A stretch of DNA of 64,000 bases, taken from positions 1-64,000 of the forward strand of contig NZ_JAPSLK010000013.1 in the NCBI RefSeq assembly GCF_031180885.1, given 5' to 3'. Shown piece by piece: positions 26,301 through 34,287 of the stretch; within the stretch, counting starts at the first letter, position 1, and every line of letters starts with the position of its first letter. Source of the stretch: Saccharothrix sp. (GTDB lineage Bacteria > Actinomycetota > Actinomycetes > Mycobacteriales > Pseudonocardiaceae). Under the pieces are notes generated by a model that saw nothing but the letters and a program-made list of their open reading frames with translations, was not told the origin of the DNA and did no database searches. The translations under genes were made by a program, and so were the position numbers.

Positions 26301-29300
26301 GAGGTTGTTCTCCACGTCGTAGGTGGCCTCGACGCGGCGGCCGAGCGGGTCGGTGGTCGCGATGGGGCGGCCGGCGCGGTCGTAGTCGATGCGCCGCACG
26401 TGGTGGTTGGGGTCGCGGATCGACTTGAGCAGGCCGTCGTCGTGGTAGCTGTAGACGGTGGCCTCGTGGTGCGGGGCGTGCGGGCGGAACCGCGAATCGG
26501 GGCCGTGGGTGCTGTCGATCCGGTTGTCCTCGCGGTACCGGTAGTGGGTGGTGTGGCCGTTGGCGTCGGTGACCGAGGTGAGCCGGTTGGTGGCGTCGAA
26601 CGTGGACACCGTGGTGTGGTCCAGCGGGTCGATCACCTTGGTGCGGTTGCCCGCGAGGTCGTACTCGAAGTGCGTGGTGAACTTCTCGCGGTCGGCGCCC
26701 TCGACGTTGCCGCGCGGCTCGGTCACGCTCGCCAGCAGGCCGTCGTCGGTGTAGGTCCACGTGGTCACGCCGCCGGTGGCGCTCTCCTGGCGGATTTTGT
26801 TGCCGGCCTCGTCGTAGGTCGACTTGGTGGTGTTGCGGCCGGCGTCGGTGTTGGAGGTCTGGCGGCCGTTGCGGTCGTAGCCCATGTCCAGCTCGCGGCC
26901 CAGGCTGTCGGTCGCGCCGGTGATCCGGCCGTTGTCGTCGCGCCGGAACGTGGACTCCTTGTTGAACTCGTCCACTGTGGACCTCGTCCGGTCCAGCTCG
27001 TCGACCTTGATGTCCTTGTGCACCACCTGGCCGCCCGGGTACGGGCGCGAGATGCGCACGAGGTTGTCGTTGGCGTCGTAGCGGTAGGTGGTGGTGAAGT
27101 CCGCCGGGTTCGCCCCGGACACGTTGCCGCGCGGCGAGACCACCTGGTGCAGCAGACCCTTGGCGTTGTAGCGGTACGAGGTGACGATGTCGGGCTGGTG
27201 GTGGCCCATCTCGATGCGCACCGAGGCGCGGCGGCCGGCGGCGGTGTAGCTGATCGAGGTGGTCTTGCGCGGGTCGACGACCTTCTCCAGCCGCCCGTTG
27301 TCCAGGTACCGGTACTCGACCTTGACCGACTCGGGGCTCACCGTGGCGCTGACCCGGCCGACCTCGTCGTAGCGCGTGCGCCACGAGTGCCGCTTGCCCG
27401 GCTCGGACACCTCGACCACGCGGTCCTGCGCGTCGAAGCGGTACTCGGTGGTGAACGCCTTGCGGTCCGCGCCCGGCACCGTGCCGCGGGGGTCGGTCGA
27501 GCTGGTCCGGCGGCCGGTCGCGTCGTACCCGACCTCGGTCCGCCGGCCCTCCGGGGAGATCACGGCCGCGAGCATCCCGGAGTTCGCCCGACCGGCCGGG
27601 ATGTGCTCGAAGCGGGTGACCTTGCCGCGCTGGTCGGTCGTGGTGGTGCGCAGGCCGCGCTCGTCGTAGGCGTGGGTGATCGAGTGGTTCTCGGCGTCGG
27701 TGGTGCGGACGAGTTCGTTGAACTCGTTGAAGGTGTTCTTCCAGACCGCGCCCTTGGCGTCGGTGAACTCGATCGGGTTGTTGCGCTCGTCGAACTTCGT
27801 CTTCTCGTCGAAGCCCTGCGGGGCGACCCGCCGGGTCGAGTTGCCGTTGGCGTCGTGCTCGGACTCGTGCTGGTTGTGGCTGCCGTTGACCAGCAGGTTG
27901 CGGTTCAGCGACCCGTCGTAGCGGTGCAGGTCGGTGTCGCCCGCGCCGCGCCGGGTGTAGAGCAGCACGTTGCCGCGGTAGCCGTCGCGGACGATCACGC
28001 CGTCCGCGTCGGTCGTGGTCGCCTCCTGCTCGGCGGCGTTCCAGGCGAACGCGGTGGCGTTGCCCAGGGCGTCGAGCTGCCGCGCCATCCGGCCGGCGGC
28101 GTCGTACTCGTTGCGCACCAACGTCGTGCGGTGCGGCTGCGGGTCGGTGACCTCGGTCAGCCGGCCCTCGGCGGAGTAGGCGTAGCGCCACTGGCCGCCA
28201 CGGGGGTCCTTGTAGACGGCGAGCCGGCCGGCGGCGTCGTACTCGTAGTGGACCTTGCGGTGGTCGGGCAGGGTGATCGAGCGGATCAGGCCGCCTTCGA
28301 CGCGGACCCGCACCACCCGGTCGGACGGGTCGGTGATCGTGATCTCGTCCACGCCGTACGCGAGCGTCACGCCGATGCCGCGCGGGTTGCGGACCGACAC
28401 CAGGCGGCCCTCGCCGTCGAAGCCGTAGACCAGCTGGGTCACGGTGACCAGTTCCCAGCCGGAATCGGTCTTGCGCAGCGTCGACCGGACCCCCGGCGGA
28501 CGCCGGAAGCCGCCGCCGTCGGCCGGCCGGAACCGCACGCTCGCGCCGTCGTCGGCCTGCACGACCACGCCGTCGTCGGTCTGGGTCACGCGCATCCCGT
28601 AGGACCACGCCCAGCCCGGTCCGAACAGGCCCGGCGCGGTCAGCGTCGAGGAGTACACGCGCGTGGACGCGAACGGGACGCCGAAGGAGGCCATCGCCAG
28701 GTCGGGCTCCACGCGCGTGAACGCGCCGGTCGCGGTGTTCACGCCGTCGCCGCGGAACGCCTGCCGGGCCGCGGTGGTGCTCAACGCCACCCCGCAGCCG
28801 CAGCCCGAGGTCTGCTCGACCGGGACCTCCGGCGGCAGCACCGTGCGGCGCGGCCGGGTGTTCGGGCCGGGGGTGGACACGACCTCGCCGCCGGCGTCCA
28901 GCACCGCGGCCAGCGTGACGAAGTACTCCTTGCCCGGGTCCAGCGCCCAGCCCTCCTGCGCGCCGAACGTCCGGCAGAACTGCCGCACCACGCCGCACGG
29001 GGTTCGCAGGTCCGACCGGGGCAGCACGGTCGAGGCCTGCTCGGTGCCCGTCGAGGCCTCGAAGACCCTGGCCCGCCACGACGACCAGGCGCGGCCGTCG
29101 TCCCGGACGTCGAAGTAGACCACCAGCGAGGTGTCGCCCAGCGCGAACCCGGGCCGCGTCAGGACTCCGCTGAAGATCTCGTCGGCCTGTGCCGCGGTGC
29201 GGACGCGTTCGAAGTCCTCAGTGGACAGCTGTCGCGGTTCGCCGCCCGCCTTGACGCCCGCGGGCACGACCGGTGGCCACCGGTCCGGTGGCACCGCCTC

Positions 29301-29486
29301 GTCCGGTCGCGCCGACGCCGGCGCCGGCCGGTCCACCGGCCCCGCGCCCGCCGTCACCCCCGGCACCTCGCCCGCGACCGCCCGCGCCCACGTGACCGGC
29401 TGCACCAGGCTCGCCGCCACCAGCGCCACGCACACCGACGCCAACCAGCGAACCCGACTCCCCCGAACCGTGCTCAACTCCGCCAC
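23346..29486 (-). CDS. Secreted RHS/YD-repeat polymorphic toxin with HINT and GIY-YIG nuclease tip
   Basis: A 2,046-residue secreted toxin. The GTG at 29486 follows CGGGGGAG and gives a Sec signal (basic n-region, then WLASVCVALVAASLVQ, cleavage near TWARA). Residues ~350-1500 are RHS/YD repeats (YDxxGR pattern dozens of times) that form the toxin cocoon, ending in the RHS core signature YFLRARNYNPDTGRFASTDP. Next come a pretoxin hydrophobic patch (GINDIVNCLKGDIGACVSMV), an Ala/Lys coiled coil, and a HINT autoprocessing domain (SFVAGTRVLMADG ... DNHPFW ... LVHN). The last ~115 residues are a GIY-YIG nuclease: GVYIIT, MIYVGSA, Arg in IHKRIHRAF, Glu in GLERNLVDYHGG, Asn in LLNRVNP. A candidate immunity gene follows. 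Confidence 0.93.
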   Translation of the reverse strand: MAELSTVRGSRVRWLASVCVALVAASLVQPVTWARAVAGEVPGVTAGAGPVDRPAPASARPDEAVPPDRWPPVVPAGVKAGGEPRQLSTEDFERVRTAAQADEIFSGVLTRPGFALGDTSLVVYFDVRDDGRAWSSWRARVFEASTGTEQASTVLPRSDLRTPCGVVRQFCRTFGAQEGWALDPGKEYFVTLAAVLDAGGEVVSTPGPNTRPRRTVLPPEVPVEQTSGCGCGVALSTTAARQAFRGDGVNTATGAFTRVEPDLAMASFGVPFASTRVYSSTLTAPGLFGPGWAWSYGMRVTQTDDGVVVQADDGASVRFRPADGGGFRRPPGVRSTLRKTDSGWELVTVTQLVYGFDGEGRLVSVRNPRGIGVTLAYGVDEITITDPSDRVVRVRVEGGLIRSITLPDHRKVHYEYDAAGRLAVYKDPRGGQWRYAYSAEGRLTEVTDPQPHRTTLVRNEYDAAGRMARQLDALGNATAFAWNAAEQEATTTDADGVIVRDGYRGNVLLYTRRGAGDTDLHRYDGSLNRNLLVNGSHNQHESEHDANGNSTRRVAPQGFDEKTKFDERNNPIEFTDAKGAVWKNTFNEFNELVRTTDAENHSITHAYDERGLRTTTTDQRGKVTRFEHIPAGRANSGMLAAVISPEGRRTEVGYDATGRRTSSTDPRGTVPGADRKAFTTEYRFDAQDRVVEVSEPGKRHSWRTRYDEVGRVSATVSPESVKVEYRYLDNGRLEKVVDPRKTTSISYTAAGRRASVRIEMGHHQPDIVTSYRYNAKGLLHQVVSPRGNVSGANPADFTTTYRYDANDNLVRISRPYPGGQVVHKDIKVDELDRTRSTVDEFNKESTFRRDDNGRITGATDSLGRELDMGYDRNGRQTSNTDAGRNTTKSTYDEAGNKIRQESATGGVTTWTYTDDGLLASVTEPRGNVEGADREKFTTHFEYDLAGNRTKVIDPLDHTTVSTFDATNRLTSVTDANGHTTHYRYREDNRIDSTHGPDSRFRPHAPHHEATVYSYHDDGLLKSIRDPNHHVRRIDYDRAGRPIATTDPLGRRVEATYDVENNLVSAITRGEHERLSDAERAKRTIVDTYDIVGRRTERALGDSGPKYSWAYDAKDRITAFGDPLGVRKVTYDDEDQITRVVREEAGRSETFSYDYDVRGNVTGRTYPDGTRVTSGYDADSRITELTVRGGGAGADPATWRFGYDVAGRRTTTTLPAATGLLERRTYDDAGRLTAIGTERMPGAGAPPNVQDPISAYRLDLDPVGNPTKVTTTRGGVSEAVAYAYDDADRVTSACYAANDCDRHTQAAGRIDYTYDLVGNRLTQKRTGTAGSDTTFYKYDAADQLTRRVVVQHRAGNAPDGEATGWPSVVTDYDYDLNGNQTRAGRDTFAYNLDNTLAGATVGGRTTAFAYDAAGLRLTTTSGEGAAATTQRWSWDVNGTLPQIALDVTTNAAGTTTERRGFTYGPDDEPLALLDPATGAHPYTHDWLGGTANMLSPSGVPEAGYDYDPFGNPRQGDTLKPGDPTGPANPLKYTGAYQDSTTGEGNYFLRARNYNPDTGRFASTDPMPQPGPAISAYAYAENNPLSFTDPTGAVVDAGGGGGGAPAETGGTQPTGPSPEDVAKAQQIQSKSLLDVILEAGGQILMEFLGINDIVNCLKGDIGACVSMVIGALPWGKIFKAKKIAEAIFRAGKAVVTFFQEIRWARAIIQGAEKAAEAARAAAAAAAKAAAEKAARARAIAEEAAKKAAAQAAERAKAKAAKAKAATKKAAPEKKAPENTARTESCPLPRRQHSFVAGTRVLMADGTTKDIESVRPGDTVRSTDPVTGRTEDRQATHTFRTDHDKDFVLVTTRDDRGERHTVTTTDNHPFWSATAGRWVDAGDLRPGDLLRTSAGTYVQVDAVRAERRHWRTFDLSVDGIETYYVMAGSAAVLVHNNSCRTFGNHSPTGRLDIPDTQGVYIITMSDNMIYVGSATKKNTIHKRIHRAFTDDEHAVASAGYQRSDVRQLDWIEMPGADDAEIHGLERNLVDYHGGIGSGTLLNRVNPPSH

Positions 29487-29749
29487 GACTCCCCCGAAAT
29501 CCCGACCCCCAGGCGGCGAACCACACGCCGGAACAGGTCGCGGATCAAAGCCTGCAAGATCTACGTAAAATCTCCCACCGGCGACCATTGAAGCGGAGAC
29601 GCGGCAGCAAAACCACATCCGACCGGGTGAAGCCCTACCCCCGATCGAGATGACGCGGAATAACGCCGAAATCGCTGAAGAGATCAAAAAATCCCGCGCC
29701 GCAGGAATTTCACAATTCAACTTCCGACCGGAAACGCGGCGTCCGAACA

Positions 29750-29832
29750 GAACCGGTTCGACACCCGTCCGGACGCTTGTGCCCGCCAGTCGGGGCTCCC
29801 TAGGGTGGGCGACGTGATCGAACCGGTTCGAT
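29750..29832. promoter_or_regulatory. Twin palindromes flanking the PfpI promoter
   Basis: GAACCGGTTC (29750-29759) and ATCGAACCGGTTCGAT (29817-29832, perfect 16 bp) share the same core and are centred 70 bp apart, upstream of the DJ-1/PfpI gene. The spacing allows a dimeric or looped repressor such as a LacI or TetR member. The rest of the 365-bp gap back to the RHS start is AT-richer leader/promoter sequence with no gene. Confidence 0.6.
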
Positions 29833-29851
29833 GCCCGGACGAGGAGCGCGC

Positions 29852-30415
29852 ATGGCTCGGGTGCTGATCCTGACCGCCGACGCCGCCGAGGAACTCGACT
29901 CGATGTACCCGGTCTTCCGCCTGCGCGAGGGCGGTCACGAGGCGATCGTGGCCGCGCCCACCAAGCGCGCGGTGAAGCTGGTGGTGCACGACTTCGAGCC
30001 CGATTGCGACGCCTACACGGAGAAACCCGGCCACCTGCTGCCGGTGGACGTGGCGTTCGGCGACGTCGACCCGGAGGAGTTCCACGGGCTGGTGATCCCC
30101 GGCGGACGGGCGCCGGAGTACATCCGGACCAGCCCCGACGTGGCCCGCATCGTCCGCCACTTCTTCGACCGCGGCCTCCCGGTCGGCACCATCTGCCACG
30201 GCCCGCAGGTGCCCGCCGCCCTCGGCCTGCTGAAGGGCCGCACCACCGCCGCCTACCCGCCGTTGAAGGTGGACATGGAACTGGCGGGCGCGACGTTCGT
30301 CGACCTGCCCGACGCCGTCGACGGACCCATGGTGTCCTGCCGCGGCTGGCCGGACCTGCCGCTGTGGTCGCGCGCGTTCATGCGGGTGCTGGAGGACCTG
30401 CACGTCCCGGCGTGA
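29852..30415 (+). CDS. DJ-1/PfpI-family protein
   Basis: A 187-residue cytoplasmic protein of the PfpI/DJ-1 class (deglycase, chaperone or protease-like). The ATG at 29852 follows GAGGAGC. The reactive Cys is in VGTICHGPQV, at the nucleophile elbow, with the partner Glu in LDSMYPVFRLREGG-type N-terminal context. It stands alone under a promoter with two matching palindromes. Its stop codon lies inside the first unit of an 18-bp tandem repeat. Confidence 0.9.
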   Translation: MARVLILTADAAEELDSMYPVFRLREGGHEAIVAAPTKRAVKLVVHDFEPDCDAYTEKPGHLLPVDVAFGDVDPEEFHGLVIPGGRAPEYIRTSPDVARIVRHFFDRGLPVGTICHGPQVPAALGLLKGRTTAAYPPLKVDMELAGATFVDLPDAVDGPMVSCRGWPDLPLWSRAFMRVLEDLHVPA

Positions 30416-30475
30416 GGCCGGCTCCCGGCGTGAGGCCGGCTCCCGGCGTGAGGCCGACTCCGGCGTTGGGCCGGC
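30405..30475. repeat. 18-bp tandem repeat over the PfpI stop codon
   Basis: Four units of TCCCGGCGTGAGGCCGGC (the last two degenerate) run from 30405 to 30475. The PfpI TGA at 30413-30415 is in unit 1, so copy changes do not alter the protein. Confidence 0.85.
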
Positions 30476-30510
30476 TCACGGCGGGATGCCGTCCGGGGGT
30501 CGGGATCTCC

Positions 30511-30577
30511 AGGCAGCGACGATCAAGGCAGCGACGATCAAGGCAGCGACGATCAAGGCAGCGACGATCAAGGCAGC
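30511..30577. repeat. 15-bp tandem repeat over the DUF624 stop codon
   Basis: Four perfect units of AGGCAGCGACGATCA (30511-30570) and a partial fifth. The stop codon of the convergent DUF624 gene (30568-30570, minus strand) is in the fourth unit. It lies 35 bp from the 18-bp repeat but shares no sequence with it. Confidence 0.9.
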
Positions 30578-31206
30578 CGCGCGACCACCGCCCGGGTGTT
30601 GCCGAACACCACGTAGAGCAGGGGCGCGCATGCCACGAGCAGGCCCGCCACCGGTTGCAGCAGCACGACCGCGACCACCGTGGCGAGCACGACGGCGTTG
30701 AGCAGGGCCAGGTACCAGCGCCGAGCGGTCAGGAACAGGCACGAGCGCACCAACCCCCGCGGCGGAACGGGACGGGTGGCGGCCACGAGGATCACGGCGA
30801 GCGCGCACGTCACCACCAGGACACCGGTGGAGACGAACAACGGCAGCAGCGCGGGAACCGCCCGCGCGTCCACCGCGAGCACGACCACCACCAGGGCCGC
30901 GCCGTACCACGCGGTCAGCGACGCCCGGAACGCCCGCCGGTAAGCCGTCCAGAACGGTCGCCACACCCGCGACGACCCGTCGGCGAACACGCCGAAGACC
31001 CCGGCCAGCGCCGGGGCGCAACACCCCGACAGCGCCACGAAGAACGGCCACGACGCCACCGGGTCCGCCACCACCGCCAGCGCCACCACCACGGGCAGAC
31101 AGGACCCGGTGAGCAGCACGTTGGCCATGAGGCAGACATAAACTGCGCCGAACAGCTTCTCGTACGTCTGCTGCGCGGCAGGGCGGAGCAACCGCACCGG
31201 GCTCAC
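30568..31206 (-). CDS. DUF624 (YesL-like) membrane protein
   Basis: A 212-residue protein with about five hydrophobic helices, of the YesL/DUF624 family found in carbohydrate ABC operons. The GTG start overlaps the permease stop (GTGA), so it is translationally coupled and the last gene of the operon. The early motif AQQTYEKLFGAVYVCLMANVL fits the family. Its exact role is unknown; in Bacillus it accompanies rhamnogalacturonan uptake genes. Confidence 0.85.
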   Translation of the reverse strand: MSPVRLLRPAAQQTYEKLFGAVYVCLMANVLLTGSCLPVVVALAVVADPVASWPFFVALSGCCAPALAGVFGVFADGSSRVWRPFWTAYRRAFRASLTAWYGAALVVVVLAVDARAVPALLPLFVSTGVLVVTCALAVILVAATRPVPPRGLVRSCLFLTARRWYLALLNAVVLATVVAVVLLQPVAGLLVACAPLLYVVFGNTRAVVARLP

Positions 31207-32093
31207 CCCTTCAGGCCCGTCGTGGCGATGCCGCGGATGAAGTACCGCTGCCCCGCGAGGAACACCACCAGGATCGGCAGCACCGACAGAACCGCGCCGG
31301 TCATGATCATGGCGTACTCGGCGTCGTACTGGCCCACGAACGACTTCAGCCCCAACTGCACCGTCCACAGCTCGTTGCCGGTGAGGTAGATGAACGGCCC
31401 CAGGTAGTCGTTCCAGGTCGTGACGAAGGTCAGCAGCGCCAGGCTGGCCAGGGCGGGCCGGGACAGCGGCAGCACGATCCGCAGGTAGATGCCGTACTCG
31501 CTGAGCCCGTCGATGCGCGCCGCCTCGCACAACTCGTCCGGGATCGACAGGTAGTACTGCCGCAGCAGGAACACGCCGAAAGCACCGAACGCCTGCAACA
31601 GCACGATCGACCAGTAGGTGTTCGTCAGCTCGGCTTTCTGCATCATGATGTACTGCGGCACCATGTATGCCTGCCACGGCACGGCGATGGTCGCGATGTA
31701 GGCAAGGAAAATCGCGTCCCGGCCGGGGAATCGGACCTTGGCGAAGCCGTAGGCCGCGAAGCTGCCGGTGAGCACCTGGAGCAGGGTGACCGTCGAGGCG
31801 AGGAACGCGGAGTTGCCGAGCTGGTCGGCCAACGGGATGCGGTCCCAGATCTCGACGAAGTTCGACCAGCGCACTTCCTCGGGAATCCACCGCGTCGGCA
31901 CGGTGAACACCTGGTTGTCCCGCTTCAGCGACGCCGACACCATCCACGCGAAGGGCACGAGCACCACCAACGCCATGCCGGTGAGCGCCGCGTAGGCCGC
32001 GACAGTGCGCAGCGACCGGGTGCGCGGTCGACGCACGGGAGTCGGGGCCGGGGAGTCGGGACGGGCCTCGGGTGGTGACGCGAGCGCGGTCAC
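31203..32093 (-). CDS. Carbohydrate ABC transporter permease (MalG-like)
   Basis: A 296-residue permease with six helices after an N-terminal Pro-rich cytosolic tail. The EAA loop is LCEAARIDGLSEYGIYLRIV. The GTG at 32093 overlaps the upstream permease stop (GTGA). It belongs to a six-gene operon on the minus strand (37217 to 30568). Confidence 0.93.
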   Translation of the reverse strand: MTALASPPEARPDSPAPTPVRRPRTRSLRTVAAYAALTGMALVVLVPFAWMVSASLKRDNQVFTVPTRWIPEEVRWSNFVEIWDRIPLADQLGNSAFLASTVTLLQVLTGSFAAYGFAKVRFPGRDAIFLAYIATIAVPWQAYMVPQYIMMQKAELTNTYWSIVLLQAFGAFGVFLLRQYYLSIPDELCEAARIDGLSEYGIYLRIVLPLSRPALASLALLTFVTTWNDYLGPFIYLTGNELWTVQLGLKSFVGQYDAEYAMIMTGAVLSVLPILVVFLAGQRYFIRGIATTGLKG

Positions 32094-32998
32094 GGGGCGT
32101 TCCTCCGCTCGTTGAGCCGGAACTGGAGCACGGTCACCGACAGCACGATCACGAACAGGACCAGCGCGATCGCCGACGAGTAGCCGAAGTGGCCCTCCAC
32201 GATGCCCTCGCGGTAGACCAGTTGCGCGAGCACGAGCGTGCTGCGGCCGGGTCCGCCGTTGGTCATGACCACGATGAGGTCGAGGACCTTGAAGCTCTGG
32301 ATGGTCAGCATCACCAGGACGAAGAACGTGGTGGGGCGCAGGCACGGCAGCGTGATGTGCCGGAACCGGTGCCACGCGCCGGCGCCGTCGACCCGCGCGG
32401 CCTCGTAGTACTCCGCCGGGATCGCCTGGAGCCCGGCCAGGTAGAGCACCATGTAGTACCCCATGTCCCGCCAGACGCTGGTGATGATCACGGCGGGCAT
32501 GGCCCAGTCGGTGCTGGTCACCCACCCGGGCGGGGTGTCCACGCCGAGCACGCCCAGGAGCTGGTTGACCGGGCCGGCGGTCGGGTTGAACAGCATGTTC
32601 CACACCACGGCGACGGCGACCAGCGAGGTCACGTACGGCAGGAAGGCCGCGGTGCGGAAGAACCCCACACCGCGGACCTTCCGGTCCAGCACGACCGCCA
32701 GCGCGAGCGCCGCCACCAGGGTGAGCGGGATGTGGCCCGCCGCGTAGTACAGGGTGTTGGTGAGCGCCGTGCGGAAGTTGTCGTCCTCCAGCAACTTCGC
32801 GAAGTTGTCCAGCCCCACCCACTCCGGCGCGCGGTAGGAGTCCCAGTCGGCGAAGGCCAGGACGAACGTGGCGAGCACCGGCACGAGGGTGAACAGGGCG
32901 AAGCCGAGGAGGTTGGGGAGGATGAAGCTCCACCCGACGAGGGTGTCGCGCCGGCGGCGGGCGGAGCGGCACGGTGAATGGGTCTGCGTGATGGTCAC
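32090..32998 (-). CDS. Carbohydrate ABC transporter permease (MalF-like)
   Basis: A 302-residue permease. A basic N-terminus (RSARRRRD) precedes the first helix WSFILPNLLGFALFTLVPVL; the EAA loop is YYEAARVDGAGAWHRFRHIT. It starts 3 bp after the stop of the binding-protein gene. As in the first transporter there is no ATPase gene, so a shared multiple-sugar ATPase is likely. Confidence 0.93.
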   Translation of the reverse strand: MTITQTHSPCRSARRRRDTLVGWSFILPNLLGFALFTLVPVLATFVLAFADWDSYRAPEWVGLDNFAKLLEDDNFRTALTNTLYYAAGHIPLTLVAALALAVVLDRKVRGVGFFRTAAFLPYVTSLVAVAVVWNMLFNPTAGPVNQLLGVLGVDTPPGWVTSTDWAMPAVIITSVWRDMGYYMVLYLAGLQAIPAEYYEAARVDGAGAWHRFRHITLPCLRPTTFFVLVMLTIQSFKVLDLIVVMTNGGPGRSTLVLAQLVYREGIVEGHFGYSSAIALVLFVIVLSVTVLQFRLNERRNAP

Positions 32999-33001
32999 GG
33001 C

Positions 33002-34267
33002 TCAGTCCACGACGTCGGCGACGCGGTCGCGCATGGACCGGATGCCGTCCTCGACGGACTTGTCGCCGACCATGATCAACTGGTGTTCCTCGCGGAGGAT
33101 GGTGTCCACGTCCGAGGTGTGCTCGTCCACGGGCATCTCCAGCGCGATCTTGTCGGGCGCGAACGCCTTGCGGGTCAGCTCGTCGGTCGGCATCCCGGGC
33201 AGCGCCAGGTACTGCTCGGTGATGTCCTTGCCGCGCAACGCGGGCACCACGCCGACCGCGGTGATGGCCTTCGCGCCCTCGGCGCCGGCGGCGAACTCCA
33301 CGAACTTGCGCGCCGCGTTGGGGTGCTTGGCGTTCTTGTTGACCGCGAACGCGGTCGGCGAGCCGAACGTGGTCACCCCGGTCGCGCCCGGCCGTTGCGG
33401 CATCGGCGCGACGCCCCAGTCGACGGCCGTGTCGCCCTTGGCCCGCGCGGCGAGGACGCCGGCGACGTACCAGGTGCCCATCGGCACCATCGCGGCGGAC
33501 TCGCTCTCGAACATGGTGCGGTAGCTGGACTGCTGCGTGCTCGCGGTGGCGAAGTCGAGGGCCGCGCCGGCGTCCTGGAGGCCCAGCGCGGTGCGGTACT
33601 GGTCGGCGAAGAACGTGTAGTCGCCGGTGATCTGGTGGCCGCCGGTCTGCGCCGCCGCGATCGCGTGCACGACCGAGCGCCAGGTGTGGTGGTAGGCGCC
33701 GTAGACCTTCTTGCCGTCCCGCTCGCGGGTGAGCTTGCGGGCGATCTCGGCGTACTTGTCCCAGGTCAGCGCTTCCGGCGCGCCGATCCCGGCTTCGGCG
33801 AACAGCTTCTTGTTGTAGTACAGCACCCAGAAGTCGTTGCGGTAGGGCAGCGCGAAGTAGGAGCCCTTGACGTCGAACGCGTCGAGGCCGGACAGGTCCT
33901 TGGCGGCGCGGGCGAGGTCGGTGACGTCGGCGAGCTGGCCGCGGCCGGCGTAGCGGGCGTAGTCGGTGACGTTCTTCATGGTGATCACGTCGGTCTTGTC
34001 GCCGCCGGCGAGCATCGTGGTGACCTTCTGCGGGTAGTCGTCGGCGAGGATGTCCACCGGCTGGACGTCCACGTCCGGGTTGGCCCGCTCGAAGGCGTCG
34101 AACAGCGCCTTGAACTCGGGCGTGCCCGCGAGGTTCCACACCGACACGGTCAGCGTGACCGGCCCGCCCTCGTCCTCGCTCGACCCGCAGCCGGCCACGA
34201 CCAGGGCCAACGCCGAGAGCGCCGCCAGCAGTCGCCGCCGTGTGGCGGGCTTGTTCGGAGTCGCCAT
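33002..34267 (-). CDS. Sugar-binding lipoprotein of the ABC importer
   Basis: A 421-residue extracellular solute-binding protein starting at ATG 34267 after GAGGAG. The signal ends in the lipobox VVAGCGSS (Cys near residue 27). Body motifs such as KVYGAYHH and GTWYVAG fit CUT1 binding proteins. It lies 20 bp after the DUF2264 gene. The ligand is unknown; operon mates suggest an oligosaccharide from a pectin- or glycosaminoglycan-like polymer. Confidence 0.93.
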   Translation of the reverse strand: MATPNKPATRRRLLAALSALALVVAGCGSSEDEGGPVTLTVSVWNLAGTPEFKALFDAFERANPDVDVQPVDILADDYPQKVTTMLAGGDKTDVITMKNVTDYARYAGRGQLADVTDLARAAKDLSGLDAFDVKGSYFALPYRNDFWVLYYNKKLFAEAGIGAPEALTWDKYAEIARKLTRERDGKKVYGAYHHTWRSVVHAIAAAQTGGHQITGDYTFFADQYRTALGLQDAGAALDFATASTQQSSYRTMFESESAAMVPMGTWYVAGVLAARAKGDTAVDWGVAPMPQRPGATGVTTFGSPTAFAVNKNAKHPNAARKFVEFAAGAEGAKAITAVGVVPALRGKDITEQYLALPGMPTDELTRKAFAPDKIALEMPVDEHTSDVDTILREEHQLIMVGDKSVEDGIRSMRDRVADVVD

Positions 34268-34287
34268 TGATTCCGTCTCCTCTTCGT

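Noticed and set aside
22566-29591. A 2,341-codon open frame on the plus strand opposite the RHS gene
   Set aside because: It is the antisense shadow of a GC-rich gene; the text is low-complexity Val/Gly/Ala/Arg with no motif, while the minus strand has clear YD repeats and domains.
30405-30577. Possible CRISPR array
   Set aside because: Repeats are directly adjacent with no unique spacers and no cas genes are near.
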